Source: Diphasiastrum complanatum (Eukaryota; Streptophyta; Lycopodiopsida; Lycopodiales; Lycopodiaceae). From it: a DNA stretch of 64,000 nt. This document shows, one piece after another, positions 36,885 to 48,161 of this stretch. The translations under genes were made by a program, and so were the position numbers. The notes under the pieces were generated by a model. It did not search any database, had not been told where the DNA came from, and saw only the letters and a list, made by a program, of their open reading frames with translations. Each line of letters starts with the position of its first letter. Within the stretch, counting starts at the first letter, position 1. The DNA lies in assembly GCA_029204225.1 (NCBI GenBank), contig CM055092.1, positions 80,589,271 to 80,653,270 of the forward strand, given 5' to 3'.

Positions 36885-37734
36885 TGTAGGAAAAATAGTA
36901 ATAATTCTTTCTTAGAGAACATGATGAAAGTTTGAATAAATCAAACTAATATCAGTGTCTTCAATCGGGTTTGTTTATGGTCTATGTACTAATAAAACAA
37001 TTTTTACCTTGATTGAATAAGCATGCGAAATTAAGAGACAATTTTAGAAAATTTTAGACAATCAGAAATTGAGAAATTTTGATCAAAAACAAATTTCATA
37101 ATTCTGAATCTAAATCATCAATATACATCTCTTGCTATCTTGTTTCACTATTGTGTCTTTGATTGAGTGAGTTGGAGTTACAACGAGTAGTGCACATGTA
37201 TTTATATTGTTACAAGATAGGTCCTTTGGCCTTTTACTTATGTAACAATAGATCTAACTGTTACGACAGTTGATATTCAAATAAACACTCTGTTTTTAGA
37301 CTCGAATAATTTTTGTTTGCGATTTGTTCGCAACAATTTATCTCTTCGTCTAAGCTTCGTGTTTTGCGAATTGTTCGTGACACTTTGTCTCTTTGCGATA
37401 TCTTCGTGTTTCGAGAATTGTTCGCAACAGTTGATAGTTTTGAGCTTGAAGAAAAATAAAGAATATTTCATGAATTGTTCGCGATAGAGGCGACAGCTTC
37501 GCGACAGGTGAGGTTTGAACAAGAAACAAAATATTTCGCGACAAGAAGTTGTTTGTGAATCTTTTGAATACCGCAAGAAATCTGTTCGCGAATCTTACGA
37601 GTTACCACAAGAATATATTTCATGAATCTTTTGAGGTTGAACAGAAATAGAAATGTTTTGAGTTTGAGTTCATTTCTCATCCTTTGTCAATTAAACTGTG
37701 CACTTTGTTAGTAGAATCGAGATTTGTCTGATCA
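36885..37734 (-). mobile_element. 5' LTR, 850 bp, minus orientation
   Basis: Minus strand begins TGATCAGACAAATC and ends TTTTTCCTACA. Same family as the LTR at 18383-19199, including the CGCGAACAATTC reiterations. Inserted into the protease region of the copia element at 37735-38551. Confidence 0.88.
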
Positions 37735-38551
37735 GGTCTTCTACAATCTTCATATGCCAACAAAGAAGTGAAGTACTCTTTGTGAAAAGTCATGTGTGAA
37801 CTTGCTCCACTATCAATCCACCATGGATCTAGATCTCCATCATTATCAAGCATACGTGAAAACATCACAAAAGCATCATCATTTGAATTTTGAACATCCA
37901 AACCATCTTCATCATGAGTGAGAACACTTACTTGTCTCCTTGATCTCTCTTCTTCTTGTAGCACTCATTTGCAAAGTGTCCTTTGATGCCACAATAGAAG
38001 CACTTGAGCTTTGATCTATCTTTCTTCTTGCCATTTGAAGAAGCCTCTCCTTGATCTTGCCCTTTAGACCACTTGCTTTTGCTTTTGCCCTTAAATTTGC
38101 CCTTGATGAACATAGCCTCCTCTCCAACTTGAGATGTTGATGAAGATCCACCTCTTGCTTGAAGCCTATATTCTTCATTGATCAAGATTTTTTGAAGATC
38201 CATCAAACTTGGAAAAGTTCTTGGAATAGAAAGAATTTGTACAATGTTAGCATGAGCATCCAACAATTCATTAAGAATAACTTGAACAAGCTCTCCTTCC
38301 TTAATGCTCTCATCAATGCAAACTAACTCATCATTCAAAGCTTTCACTCTCAAAACAAAAATATTTGGACTTTCTTCATTCTTTTGCAAAGTTTGAAAGA
38401 TTTGCGTTCTTAGAGTCAACACTCTAGAATTAGACTTGGATTCATAAAGCTTCTTTAATGAATCATAGGCATCCTTTGATAAAGTACTCTTACCAACTTC
38501 CTTGAGAAGCTCATTGGTAACATTCATCTTTTGTTGAAAATGAAAAATCAT
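37735..38551 (-). pseudogene. Copia gag and protease start, interrupted
   Basis: A 207-codon minus frame (38551-37928) of gag UBN2 type, with LKKLYESKSNSRVLTLRTQI and an intact zinc knuckle CFYCGIKGHFANEC. In the next frame protease begins WWIDSGASSHMTFHKEYF with its catalytic Asp-Ser-Gly. It ends abruptly at the LTR at 37734, after LLAYEDC. The first part of gag and everything after protease are absent. Confidence 0.88.
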
Positions 38552-39116
38552 CTACCTTGACTTTAGGCTTGTCACAAAGTTTTTTCTATGTGAGTTTGTT
38601 GTTTCATAATGTAAATGCCAAATTTGGCCTAGAAGGAACTCGAGGTACATGGGTTCTTCAAGTCTAGTTGGTAATATACAACTTGCATATAGATTGTAGA
38701 CTTAGAAATGTCATTAATAGGCTTGTAGAAACTCGTGGCATATCACATGCAATGGTTGTAAGTGATCCATAGTGACATGCAAGGCATGCACAAAGTAAAA
38801 TGGACACATGCATGATAATTTGTACAATTCTAGTTGAAAAAATGACACTTGGTAAAAGTAAATAGAAATGCATGCATGAGAAGTGACAAATGTGACTAAT
38901 ACTCTACTTTTCACTTATAGATGTGGATGGAAGTTGGATGGATGTGGTTCTACCTTGAGATGCCTCAAACTCCATAAATATGTGTAGACATTTTCATAAT
39001 CTTTGATGAAGAACCAAGCTTTGAAGCTATTCCATGCCATTTTGGATCTACACTATCATTTGCTTGAATATTGCTCTTTCTTTCTCTCTCTAACTCGAGT
39101 TGAGGCTTATGCTAAT
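38552..39116. other. No gene seen
   Basis: AT-rich DNA between a minus-strand copia gag and the plus-strand copia element at 39117. Minus-strand frames near 38714-38914 have no recognisable domain. Confidence 0.4.
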
Positions 39117-39925
39117 TGTGAGAAATTGGCAAAAATCTAGCTTGGTATTTTTTATGATAAAAGTTTGTAAGTGAATCTCACATGTGTGGAGGATGTTCCC
39201 ACGTGTGGACAATTGTAAAGTAAATCAAAATGTTTGATATAGGAGTCTCATAAAATTTCATAGTCAAGCATTTAGGTGTAGGATGTTGATAGGGTCAAAT
39301 TTGGCATTGATGGCAAATTATCCATTTCCACTTGTAATGCCAATATTGAGCCAAACTTGTGCCAATTAGAGTGTAGACAAGTGTCATGCTTTTGTTTGAT
39401 GAAGCTTAAGAGGTCCAATAGAATTTAGAGGTGGAACCTTGTGAGGTCCAATAGAAAATTGAGGTGTGCTTGAATATAGTCCAATAGAATTTAGAGGTGC
39501 ATGGATCAATGGTCCAATAGGATTAAGAGGTGGCAAAGTGTGATCCAATCATAGTTAAGCATAGTGGTAGCTCATGAATCTATTAGTATCATTGTACTTC
39601 TCCTTTTGGATCTAATTGATTTTGAGATTGAGTGGATTTTGAGTGTCATTGAATTTCTAGCTTTATCTCTCTACCCGAAAGCTCATGATGGTTTTTCTCT
39701 CTCTACCCGAGGAGAGTAGCTTGTTTTTAATTAGAATACTTTTGGAACACTTCCCACACGTGTGAGTGAGAGTTGGAAGTGATTGAATGCATGTAGTAGT
39801 GTGTTTTTGCCATAGGATTCAAGATTGATCTTGAATCTCAATCTAGTCTTGATCTTGGTGCATCTACACACCTTAGGAGATCACAAGTACATGTAGTGGA
39901 CAGTCCACACGTGTGAAATTCAACA
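39117..39925 (+). repeat. 5' LTR of the 39117 element
   Basis: 809 bp, TG...CA ends. It contains CACACGTGTG-type palindromes (near 39776 and 39906) and several copies of GGTCCAATAG at 39411-39517. Confidence 0.93.
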
Positions 39926-39938
39926 TGGTATCAGAGCC
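39926..39938 (+). promoter_or_regulatory. Primer-binding site (tRNA-Met type)
   Basis: TGGTATCAGAGCC directly after the LTR end. Confidence 0.93.
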
Positions 39939-40682
39939 TACCTAAGGTTACCATGCATTTTGATCCATTTGAGTGAAAACTATTCATCAATCTTGAGCTA
40001 GAAATTGTCAAGGCCCATTTTCCTAGCTATCTTGTTCAATTTTGGATCAAAAGAGATCAAAAGGACATTGATTGGGTCTGACCTGGTACTGTACGGAATC
40101 AGGTGCTCAGACACGTGTGAGGAACATCCAATTTCAGTTTGGGAGTTCTCTTTCATGTTTGATCCAAAAATCTTGCTAGATAGCTTGTTTTGAAGCTATT
40201 TTTGTCTAGTTTCTGATGCAATCAGTTTCATTCCATTTGGTTTAGCCAATCAAAAATTATAAGCTTTTGAAGAGGGTTAGGTAGGGCACCTAGACCTGGG
40301 TGGACACATTTGGTTTGGTCAAAAGATTGCTTGTTTGATCCAAAATCACAATTGAATGCTTACCAATCTCATCTATATGTGATCTAGGCACTATTTTGAG
40401 ATCTTAGCCATTTTGTTTCATGTAATATCATTGTATTTGAGTCAAATTTGGTTTCTTAGTGTATTTCACACGTGCTAAGAGTGTTTGATCCTAACTTTGC
40501 CCATACTCCATCATTTGATGTGAAGTAGATCTAGTTTTGGAGAGATTGAGATAGCTAGTGAGAATCATCTCACAGTTTGTTGCAAGATCTTGCATAAGTG
40601 ATGGTAGCACACCATTATTGGATCCTATAGTGAGAGAGAAGCAACATTTTTTGTTCATCACTTTTATTTATCTCCACTTTAC
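39939..40682 (+). other. Leader of the 39117 element
   Basis: About 745 bases between primer site and gag ATG, non-coding, presumably holding the packaging and dimerisation signals. Confidence 0.6.
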
Positions 40683-41140
40683 ATGACTTCAATGAGTTTA
40701 TACTTGTTGCAACCAAGTGAGAGATTGTCTACTTCCAATTATTCAATATGGAAGTTGAGGATGGAGTCCACCTTGATACTCCAAGATGTGATGGACATTG
40801 TACTTGAGATTGAGGAGGAGCCTCAAGTCCTTCAAGAAGTACAAAAATACAAGAAGAGAGCTAGGATGGCTCTCCACTACATTAAGATGAATGTCTCTAA
40901 TGAGATATTGAGGGAGATTGGTGATTGTTCTACATCCAAGGAAGCTTGGGATTGTCTCAAGTCCATCTATGAGGCTAAGAACACCTTTAGGCTCCTCACT
41001 CTTAGAAATCAAATATTCCAAAGTAGTCAAAAGAGTGATGAGAGTGCATCTAATTATGTTTTGAGAGTCAAGGATATTCATAGGGAGCTTGCATGTATTG
41101 GTGACTCAATCAATCAAAGTGAGCTACAAGCTTCTCCTCT
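40683..41140 (+). CDS. Copia gag (N-terminal, truncated)
   Basis: Starts MTSMSLYLLQPSERLSTSN and has the gag opening NYSIWKLRMEST, then KEAWDCLKSIYEAKNTFR and YVLRVKDIHREL. After SINQSELQ the homology stops and the frame runs into protease sequence out of phase, so the zinc knuckle region is deleted. The encoded piece, about 150 residues, is the UBN2-type capsid part. Confidence 0.8.
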
Positions 41141-41985
41141 TCCACCTTCAACAAGGATGACTCATGGTATATTGATAGTGGAGCATCTTCACATATGTGT
41201 GGCTCCAAGCACTTTTTTTCATCTATTATGCCTTATGATGGAGTCAAGAAGACCATATGCTTTGCAAGTAAGCATGAGTGCAATATTGAAGGAGTAGGGA
41301 TTATTCCCTTGAAGCTTGCATCTTCTAAAGATCTCTTTCTCAACAATGTTCTTTTTGTCCCAAAGCTTACAAAGAACATCTTAAGTGTTGGCCAACTTCT
41401 TGATAGTGGCTTTGATGTCAATTTCAATATTGACAATTGTGTGATTAAGAAGGATGGTGAGATCCTTGCATATGGATCAAGATTTGAAGGCACCTACAAA
41501 TTGGATCCAAGTGAGAGTGCAAACTCTCTTTATGTTTCTTATATGTCCAATATTTCAAAGGAGGATGATCACACAAGATGCACATATCTTCTCTCTTCAA
41601 GTATTATGGTGTATGATTATTCCTTATTATTCAAAGCATATGTTGAGAAGAAATTCTCATTGAAGATCAAAGCCTTGAGGAGTATTGGAGCTCTTGAAGG
41701 AATAGCACCATATGAAGTTTTATTCAAGATGAAGCCTAAGGTTGATCACCTTAGTGAACTTGGTAGTGCTTGCATTGTTCATATTCCCTTGAAACAAGAA
41801 GGAAGGATGATCCAAGCTCATGGATCATGATTGGATACTCATCCATCAAGGAGTCCTTTATTGTCTTTACACTCTCTATTTCAAATGTGATCGTGAATAG
41901 AGATGTCATATTGCATGAAGATTCAATCTTGGAAGTGGCCGAGATCAAGACTTCTCAAGAAGCATCACAAGTTATCCTTTTTTAA
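41141..41985 (+). pseudogene. Copia protease, pre-integrase and integrase scraps
   Basis: From about 41155 a frame reads WYIDSGASSHMCGSKHFFSS with the protease Asp-Ser-Gly intact, then LNNVLFVPKLTKNILSVGQL and EILAYGSRFEGTYKLD. Integrase is reduced: SLKIKALRS jumps straight to APYEVLFKMKPKVDHL, so the catalytic core is gone. It continues to GYSSIKESF and VNRDVILHEDS and stops at 41983. Confidence 0.8.
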
Positions 41986-41997
41986 GGTATTCAAGTT

Positions 41998-42804
41998 ATG
42001 ATGGGGCCAATGTGTGAGGAGGAGTTTCTTCTTCATATGATTTCAAGAAGATCTTCAAGATGCATGGCCGAGTCTTTATGGCTCACCTTACATGGCAAAG
42101 AGGGGCATCTTTCATGTTGTATCTACTACAACACATTCATATATGCTTCTCTTCCTTTGCTTGAAATGCTATCTTGCTTCATTGAATTTTTTGGATCTCA
42201 AAGTTCAAGAAAAGCTATACTAGTTTTGTATGATGCTTATGGTATGGACATGTTTCTTGTCATTATTGACTTAGATGTGTTTCCAATACTTTTTGAAAGC
42301 AAGATATTGTATTGTCAAAAGTATGCTCTTGGTTCTAGTAAGAACAAGATTGAGCTTGGTACTCACTTTTTTGAAAATCATGTTTTCACATGTTTTGAGG
42401 CAAATTGTAAACTCCTCTTGAGATTAAGTGAAGCATCCAAAGTGGACACTTACATCCTTGAGAGAGTAACTAGCCTAAAAAAGATCAAGATGGTCTTTGA
42501 TATCAAGATTAGATCCATCATGGATATAGTTCATTGTATGTGGACTAGTCAAGCTAGAAAGCATAATCTTGATAATCATCATTGTTTCACATCTTATGAT
42601 CTTGATCTCCATGATCCTTATGAGGCTTGGAAGCCTCATATTTTTCTATTTATGGTGCATCCATCATGCAAGTGGAACTTTCAAGGCAAAGATCATCATC
42701 AAGCATGGAGGAAGCCCATGATAATAGTGGCATATTGGTGGAGCACTCTTCAAAGGCATTGGCAAGAGATCTCTACCAAAGAGATCTTATCATGGATATG
42801 GTGA
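41998..42804 (+). CDS. Unrecognised 268-codon ORF in place of copia RT
   Basis: Starts MMGPMCEEEFLLHM and ends KEILSWIW. It lies between the integrase tail and the 3' LTR, where RT and RNase H should be, and is in the same frame as the integrase tail with one stop between. None of the copia RT or RNase H landmarks (YVDD, LIGSLMYL, DNTSAI) appears in any plus frame here. Composition is ordinary, with hydrophobic stretches (CCIYYNTFIYASLPLLEML, FLVIIDLDVFPILF). A second frame downstream (about 42770-42893) reads EDAAMMDPLADLHFLCIPKD. It may be captured host or foreign sequence, or strongly diverged linker. Function unknown; it could be non-coding filler. Confidence 0.35.
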   Translation: MMGPMCEEEFLLHMISRRSSRCMAESLWLTLHGKEGHLSCCIYYNTFIYASLPLLEMLSCFIEFFGSQSSRKAILVLYDAYGMDMFLVIIDLDVFPILFESKILYCQKYALGSSKNKIELGTHFFENHVFTCFEANCKLLLRLSEASKVDTYILERVTSLKKIKMVFDIKIRSIMDIVHCMWTSQARKHNLDNHHCFTSYDLDLHDPYEAWKPHIFLFMVHPSCKWNFQGKDHHQAWRKPMIIVAYWWSTLQRHWQEISTKEILSWIW

Positions 42805-42927
42805 GGATGCTGCTATGATGGATCCCTTGGCTGATCTTCACTTCTTATGCATACCAAAGGATCCACTCAAAAAGATTTACAAACTTCTCAAGTGATCTAG
42901 TACCTTTCCAAGCTATTTTTTGAGGAG

Positions 42928-43736
42928 TGTGAGAAATTGGCAAAAATCTAGCTTGGTATTTTTTATGATAAAAGTTTGTAAGTGAATCTCACATGTGTGG
43001 AGGATGTTCCCACGTGTGGACAATTGTAAAGTAAATCAAAATGTTTGATATAGGGGTCTCATATAATTTCATAGTCAAGCATTTAGGTGTAGGATGTTGA
43101 TAGGGTCAAATTTGGCATAGATGGCAAATTATCCATTTCCACTTGTAATGCCAATATTGAGCCAAACTTGTGCCAATTAGAGTGTAGACAAGTGTCATGC
43201 TTTTGTTTGATGAAGCTTAAGAGGTCCAATAGGATTTAGAGGTGGAACCTTGTGAGGTCCAATAGAAAATTGAGGTGTGCTTGAATATAGTCCAATAGAA
43301 TTTAGAGGTGTATGGATCAATGGTCCAATAGGATTAAGAGGTGGCAAAGTGTGATCCAATCATAGTTAAGCATAGTGGTAGCTCATGAATCTATTAGTAT
43401 CATTGTACTCCTCCTTTTGGATCTAATTGATTTTGAGATTGAGTGGATTTTGAGTGTCATTGAATTTCTAGCTTTCTCTCTCTACCTGAGAGCTCATGAT
43501 GGTTTTTCTCTCTCTACTTGAGGAGAGCAGCTTGTTTTTACTTAGAATACTTTTGGAACACTTCCCACACGTGTGAGTGAGAGTTGGAAGTGATTGAATG
43601 CATGTAGTAGTGTGTTTTTGCCATAGGATTCAAGATTGATCTTGAATGTCAATCTAGTCTTGATCTTGGTGCATCTACACACCTTAGGAGATCACAAGTA
43701 CATGTAGTGGACAGTCCACACGTGTGAAATTCAACA
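42928..43736 (+). repeat. 3' LTR of the 39117 element
   Basis: 809 bp, matches the 5' LTR with 14 substitutions (9 transitions, 5 transversions). Confidence 0.93.
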
Positions 43737-43928
43737 TAATGCATTAAATTCTTGTACTTTTTATGTCTTGTTTATCAAAGCTATCATTCTTTGATTCTTA
43801 GCATGCTAGATTGTGATTAAGCCATAAAAATTTGTACTAGATCTTGGTATTCAAACTAGAATCAGTTTATGTGCTAATCATAAAGCTTAATAAGATCATT
43901 CACACTTGAGGATCATTCCCCACACATT

Positions 43929-44440
43929 TTAACTTGTTGAAAATTTTGTCATCTTTTTCATGTGTAGAGCCCTTTTGTCCCTCTTGTCATACCTCGTTTG
44001 ATCTTGTTGTGTTGCTGGTCTCTCCTCCAAACCTACAACAATATCCAAAACATCATACATCTCAAGAAGTGATTCCATCCTCACTTTCCACAATGAATAG
44101 TTGCTTGAGGTAAGCCTATCATTGCCTTCCAACATGTATCCACTTGATGTAGCCATGTTGCAATGACCTGATTCAATGCACAAAGCACTCTTTTGAAATA
44201 TAACAAATGTTTCCAAAAAGAAATCACAAAGATATGGAACCTCTCAATTCTCTTCTAGCACTTATATCTAGTAAATCAACACATAGAATAGTGAAATCTT
44301 GATCAATCTATGATCTATCCTCAATCTAATGACTCTTGCTACTTCCTAATATTGAAACACGCTCAAATAAAGATCCAATCAAAAATAGGGTTTTGACAAA
44401 ATCACAAAAAATTGATTATTTCAAATTCTACATGCAATTG
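43929..44440 (-). pseudogene. Ty1/copia relic B copy: leader and gag start
   Basis: Minus strand: leader 44440-44160 matches 10080-10370, then gag from about 44156, MATSSGYMLEGNDRLTSSN then YSLWKVRMESLLEMYDVLDI, ending near ALHMKKMTKFSTS. Cut off at both ends. Confidence 0.8.
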
Positions 44441-44450
44441 TCTAAAACTT

Positions 44451-46146
44451 TGTCATGTACTTTTAGTATATCCATGCTTATACATGCAAGATAATATCTA
44501 ATGTAAGATTTGTAGGCCCAAAAGGAGCTATTAGTCTTAAGAACAAGGCGGTCTCTCTTTAGGCCCTTCAAAGTAACTAATAAGGATAATAGGACAATAA
44601 GGGCCCAATGTAGTTTAAATAATTCTTAACAAGGGCTAACTATCCCTCAAGATAGTTATGTCTAGTTAAGTAAGAGCATTGTCTATAACTAGGCATGAGA
44701 TTTATGAATCTTTTGGCTCATTTGCAAGTGAGAGTGTTCACAGATTCTAGCCCGAATCTGTGACCACGGATTTTTTCTTTTTACTCTTCTGCTTCTTTGT
44801 TACGTCTCAGGTGGTTACCGCTCTGAAAACCGGGTGTTTCTGCCCATTTCAGAAGCCAGTTCTTTACAATTAAGTCCTCTTGTTTAGAATCGTTTCTAGG
44901 CAAAAATGCTTCTCGGTTTGCAATGTGTATTCCCAGTCTGTCAGTGGGATGAAATGATTACGTTCACTCAGCTACATGCATTTACAAGCCATGTAATCAT
45001 TTCTAGCTCAGCATAGATTAATGTTTTGGGATAGAGAGCAAGTCTATATATCTATCTACCAAACTATCCTAAGAATTCAGAGAACAATACAATAACAGAG
45101 CTGAGCTACACAACAAGAAACAAGAATCAAGAAAGCTAACTTCCTAACAGTATTCTAGCAACCCAAGAATCAAGAAACACCCATTTCTTTATGCTTGGAA
45201 TACCCAAGAACAATCAAGGATAGGATTGTTAGTAAAAATGCAAGAACAGATCTGCAATCTCAACCTATATAGTTTACCTGCATGTCGAAACTACAAAATC
45301 AAGAAACAAGAAAATTAATCCACATCTACATTCCACATTGCAAGAAATTGAGCAAGAAATCTAATTAATCCACATCCACAACAGGAAATTAGAACATGTT
45401 CATAGGAATTTCACTCAAGAAGATAGCCATGAACAAGGAGCTTCTCAATTGCCAAGAACTCATGGAGGATCTTCTTTATTCAATCAAGAGAGATGACAAT
45501 ACAATAAAAGCTCCCTCACAAGAGAGGGGGTTCCTTAAATAAGCAAGGGGCTGCCTGTGTGGAGCCTAAGTGGTAATTCCACTAATTTTAGAAATTACAA
45601 GTGGAAATAGCCTTTCCACTAGAGGTCACCATCAAAAGGTGGCTCACTCTAAATTATTTAAGGGGATCTACACTTATTTACATTGCCTAGGAAATTACTA
45701 ACTCCTACATGGTCGCTTCTTCTCTGGGATACACCATGTAGGCTCACATAGAAAATAATTGTAATCCTCGGCTCTCATGCTCGGCTCTCAGCTTTTTCTG
45801 CTCATCTCCTTCTGAGACCTCCTTGGTCATGGGTGAGAGATACTTTGTGTCTTCAGCTTGACTTGGCATTTGGAGATTATCAGAAATTTGCTAACAGAGA
45901 GCTTTTTGCTTCCTTGTGAATGTGAGCCATAGGGATCTCCATTGTTAGGTCTCATGTGCCCTATCCACCTGAATCCATGCTCAATGTTCTTTGATTGTAC
46001 TCGTAATTTTATTGCTGATGTGATTCCACTGAGATCTCATTGTTTTTGGCTTTCTATTGATATGCTATCATGATTGTCTTGTTCTCTTCTTGCTTTAAGC
46101 TTTACTTCATTGTTATTGCTAAAAGTTTGGGGTCTAGCACATGACA
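44451..46146 (+). mobile_element. LTR family D, copy 2, split by a solo LTR
   Basis: Parts 44451-44734 and 45902-46146 match the LTR at 25103-25613. Starts TGTCATGTAC and ends GCACATGACA, perfect-looking inverted termini. Without the insertion and its duplicated target it is about 529 bp. Confidence 0.85.
44735..45896 (+). mobile_element. Solo LTR (family E), 1162 bp
   Basis: Begins TGTTCACAGATTCTAGCC and ends AAATTTGCTAACA. Flanked by GAGAG at 44730-44734 and again at 45897-45901; the empty site in the related LTR at about 25371 has GAGAG once. No internal region is present, so this is a solo LTR left by recombination between two LTRs. Confidence 0.92.
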
Positions 46147-46151
46147 TTTCT

Positions 46152-46163
46152 TTGTATTAGAGC
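46152..46163 (+). promoter_or_regulatory. Decayed primer-binding site
   Basis: TTGTATTAGAGC, two changes from the standard TGGTATCAGAGC, five bases after the LTR end. Confidence 0.6.
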
Positions 46164-47056
46164 ATAGATCCTAAATTCATGATGATTCTATGTGAATTTC
46201 ATTAGATTTGATAAGTTTATTGTTTTTGTAGCTATCTTTTTGCTAATTTCTAACTTTGAGTTTTTCATGTATGCTTAGACCAATTTTTGACATTTTGCAA
46301 GTAATTTGGATAAGAGATACAAAAGTTATTGCACTTTTCCCAAAAGCTGTCAGAATAGGTGATTAGAATTTTGCTTTCACTTTATTTAAGTTTTTCAGAT
46401 TTTATTTGAGATCTTATTTCAAATTTCTTTACATAAGACTCTAGAGCATTGTCTTAGCCTTGATCTGATCCATATGGCAGTTATTTTGGATCAATATCCA
46501 AATAGTTATGACAAATCTTGATTTGTAGCTCTAGTTTTGTTAGTTTTTCTTCTTCAAGATTTTTAGACCTGTTCTGTTGTAAATTTGATTTATTGAATCA
46601 CCTTAAATCACTGATTTGATACTATAAACTGATAGAGCTTGTTGTTAGCTTTTCATAGGTACTAAAGTTTCGTGATTTGGATCAATATTGAAGAAGTTAT
46701 GATCAAATTAGTGGAGATGGGTCAAAATTGCTAGAATTTTGAAAAAAAATTGTTGGATTTTTCCAAGTGAGAGAGAAGCACTTCAAATTTTTAGCTCTAA
46801 AGTTTAGTTTCAACTCTCTCTCTCTCTCTCTTCCATTGCACTCGGTCGAGATTGCATCCATTCACCTAGTTGAGATTTTTGACTCCCTCCTCTCACTCGG
46901 TCGAGACCTTTCTCTCTCTTCATGCTTTCTCAATGAGGCAAATCACTCAAGGACCTCATTTTCCTTAAGATCACAAGAACCGTTGCATCACATTCCACCA
47001 GAAGACTTGTCTAATACTTCTTGTGAAATGAAATTAATAGACAAGTGTGGACTGTA
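46164..47056 (+). other. Leader of family D element
   Basis: Non-coding DNA after the primer site. A 96-codon frame at 46767-47057 runs through a CT-rich stretch and has no recognisable domain. It ends where the minus-strand LTR fragment begins. Confidence 0.4.
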
Positions 47057-47673
47057 GAGTGGATTAGATTTGTTGCTTTTGTAGAGTGGATTAGCTTTCT
47101 TGCTTTCTTGTGGATTAATGTAGAAATCAGCATTCAGGTAAACTAAATAGGCTAGATCTATGGTGTGATTCTTGCATATCTCTGTACAATCCAGTTCTTG
47201 ATGTTCTTGGGATGTCCAAGAATCAATAGACTGGTTGGTTTCTTGATTCTTGGACTTCTAAAATGTTGTAGTTTAGTTCTTGTTTCTTGTTTATCAGTTT
47301 ATGCAAATGTAGCTCAGTTCAGTGTAGTGTAGGCTCTTACTTCAATCCGTTTTTAGAGTAAGTAGCAGTAGAAACTACTGAACATTCATTGGTTTACATG
47401 TTGATCTGTGAATGAGCGTTGTAGGCTTGCATCTATGTAGAATGTGAGTGCATTCAAGAGTGACGTCCCTGAGTAGTCCTCTGACAGGCAAGACAAAGAA
47501 AATCTATACTACAACATCTACTAGTTTTCTTCTGTCTGGTTTGGCATCATAAAATCAAGAAACCATCTAACAAATGCCTTTGAGCCTGGTAACAAGCAGA
47601 AACGATTCTGAAGAAGAAGTAAGTAAAAGTCTCATAGTAAAACAGATCCTATGGAGTAGGGGATCTGTCAACA
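47057..47673 (-). mobile_element. LTR family E, partial, minus orientation
   Basis: Minus strand begins TGTTGACAGATCC at 47673, the same start as the plus-strand LTR at 63452. The match to 63452-64000 covers nearly the whole fragment; the LTR is truncated at about 47057. Confidence 0.75.
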
Positions 47674-47895
47674 TGTACAGTTGATGATTCATTGTGATGA
47701 TTAATTCAGTTGCTTTGTATCCAAGTGTCATTTCATTTTAGGAGGTCATGACTTTAAGTAAAAGGTAGGTCCTTAACAATTATACACGAAAAAATGGTAT
47801 AGGCCTCTTCAAAATATATAGTTGTCCAGCACATATCCTCATTCCTAAGTATAAATTGCCATTTTTGATTAAGTATACAAATATGTGGTATCACA
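47674..47895 (-). mobile_element. Start of Ty3 3' LTR, minus orientation
   Basis: Follows a polypurine tract (minus strand GAGGAGGGGGA, 47908-47898) that itself follows the usual Ty3 pol/ORF tail (CACGAGGACGTTTCACATTT). The LTR begins TGTGATACCACATATTTG and is cut by the LTR at 47673. Confidence 0.65.
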
Positions 47896-48161
47896 TATCC
47901 CCCTCCTCAAATGTGAAACGTCCTCGTGGACATATATTCTTTGTTTCGAGATTTATTCATTTCTTAGAAAAGAATAATTTCGAGTCAAGAATCTTCATTA
48001 GGTCACATGTAGAGATATTTCTTCATTCGTTTGGTGGATAACAATCACTTAATTTCAGAATCAAATATTGATTCAAAATATATTTCGGCGACATAAAATA
48101 AGCATCATCACATACGAAACTTAGCATCAAATAAACTGCAATGCAATATAGAAGAAATACT

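Larger units (their letters stand above)
39117..43736 (+). mobile_element. Young non-autonomous Ty1/copia element, LTR to LTR
   Basis: A 4.62 kb element with two 809 bp LTRs (39117-39925 and 42928-43736), both beginning TGTGAGAAATTGGC and ending GAAATTCAACA. I counted 14 substitutions and no indels between them (about 1.7 percent), so the insertion is recent. A primer site follows the first LTR and a short purine tract (TGAGGAG) precedes the second. TAAT flanks both sides, a 4-base duplication where copia usually makes 5. Inside are gag, protease and integrase remnants but no reverse transcriptase or RNase H, so it would need another element's enzymes. Confidence 0.9.
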
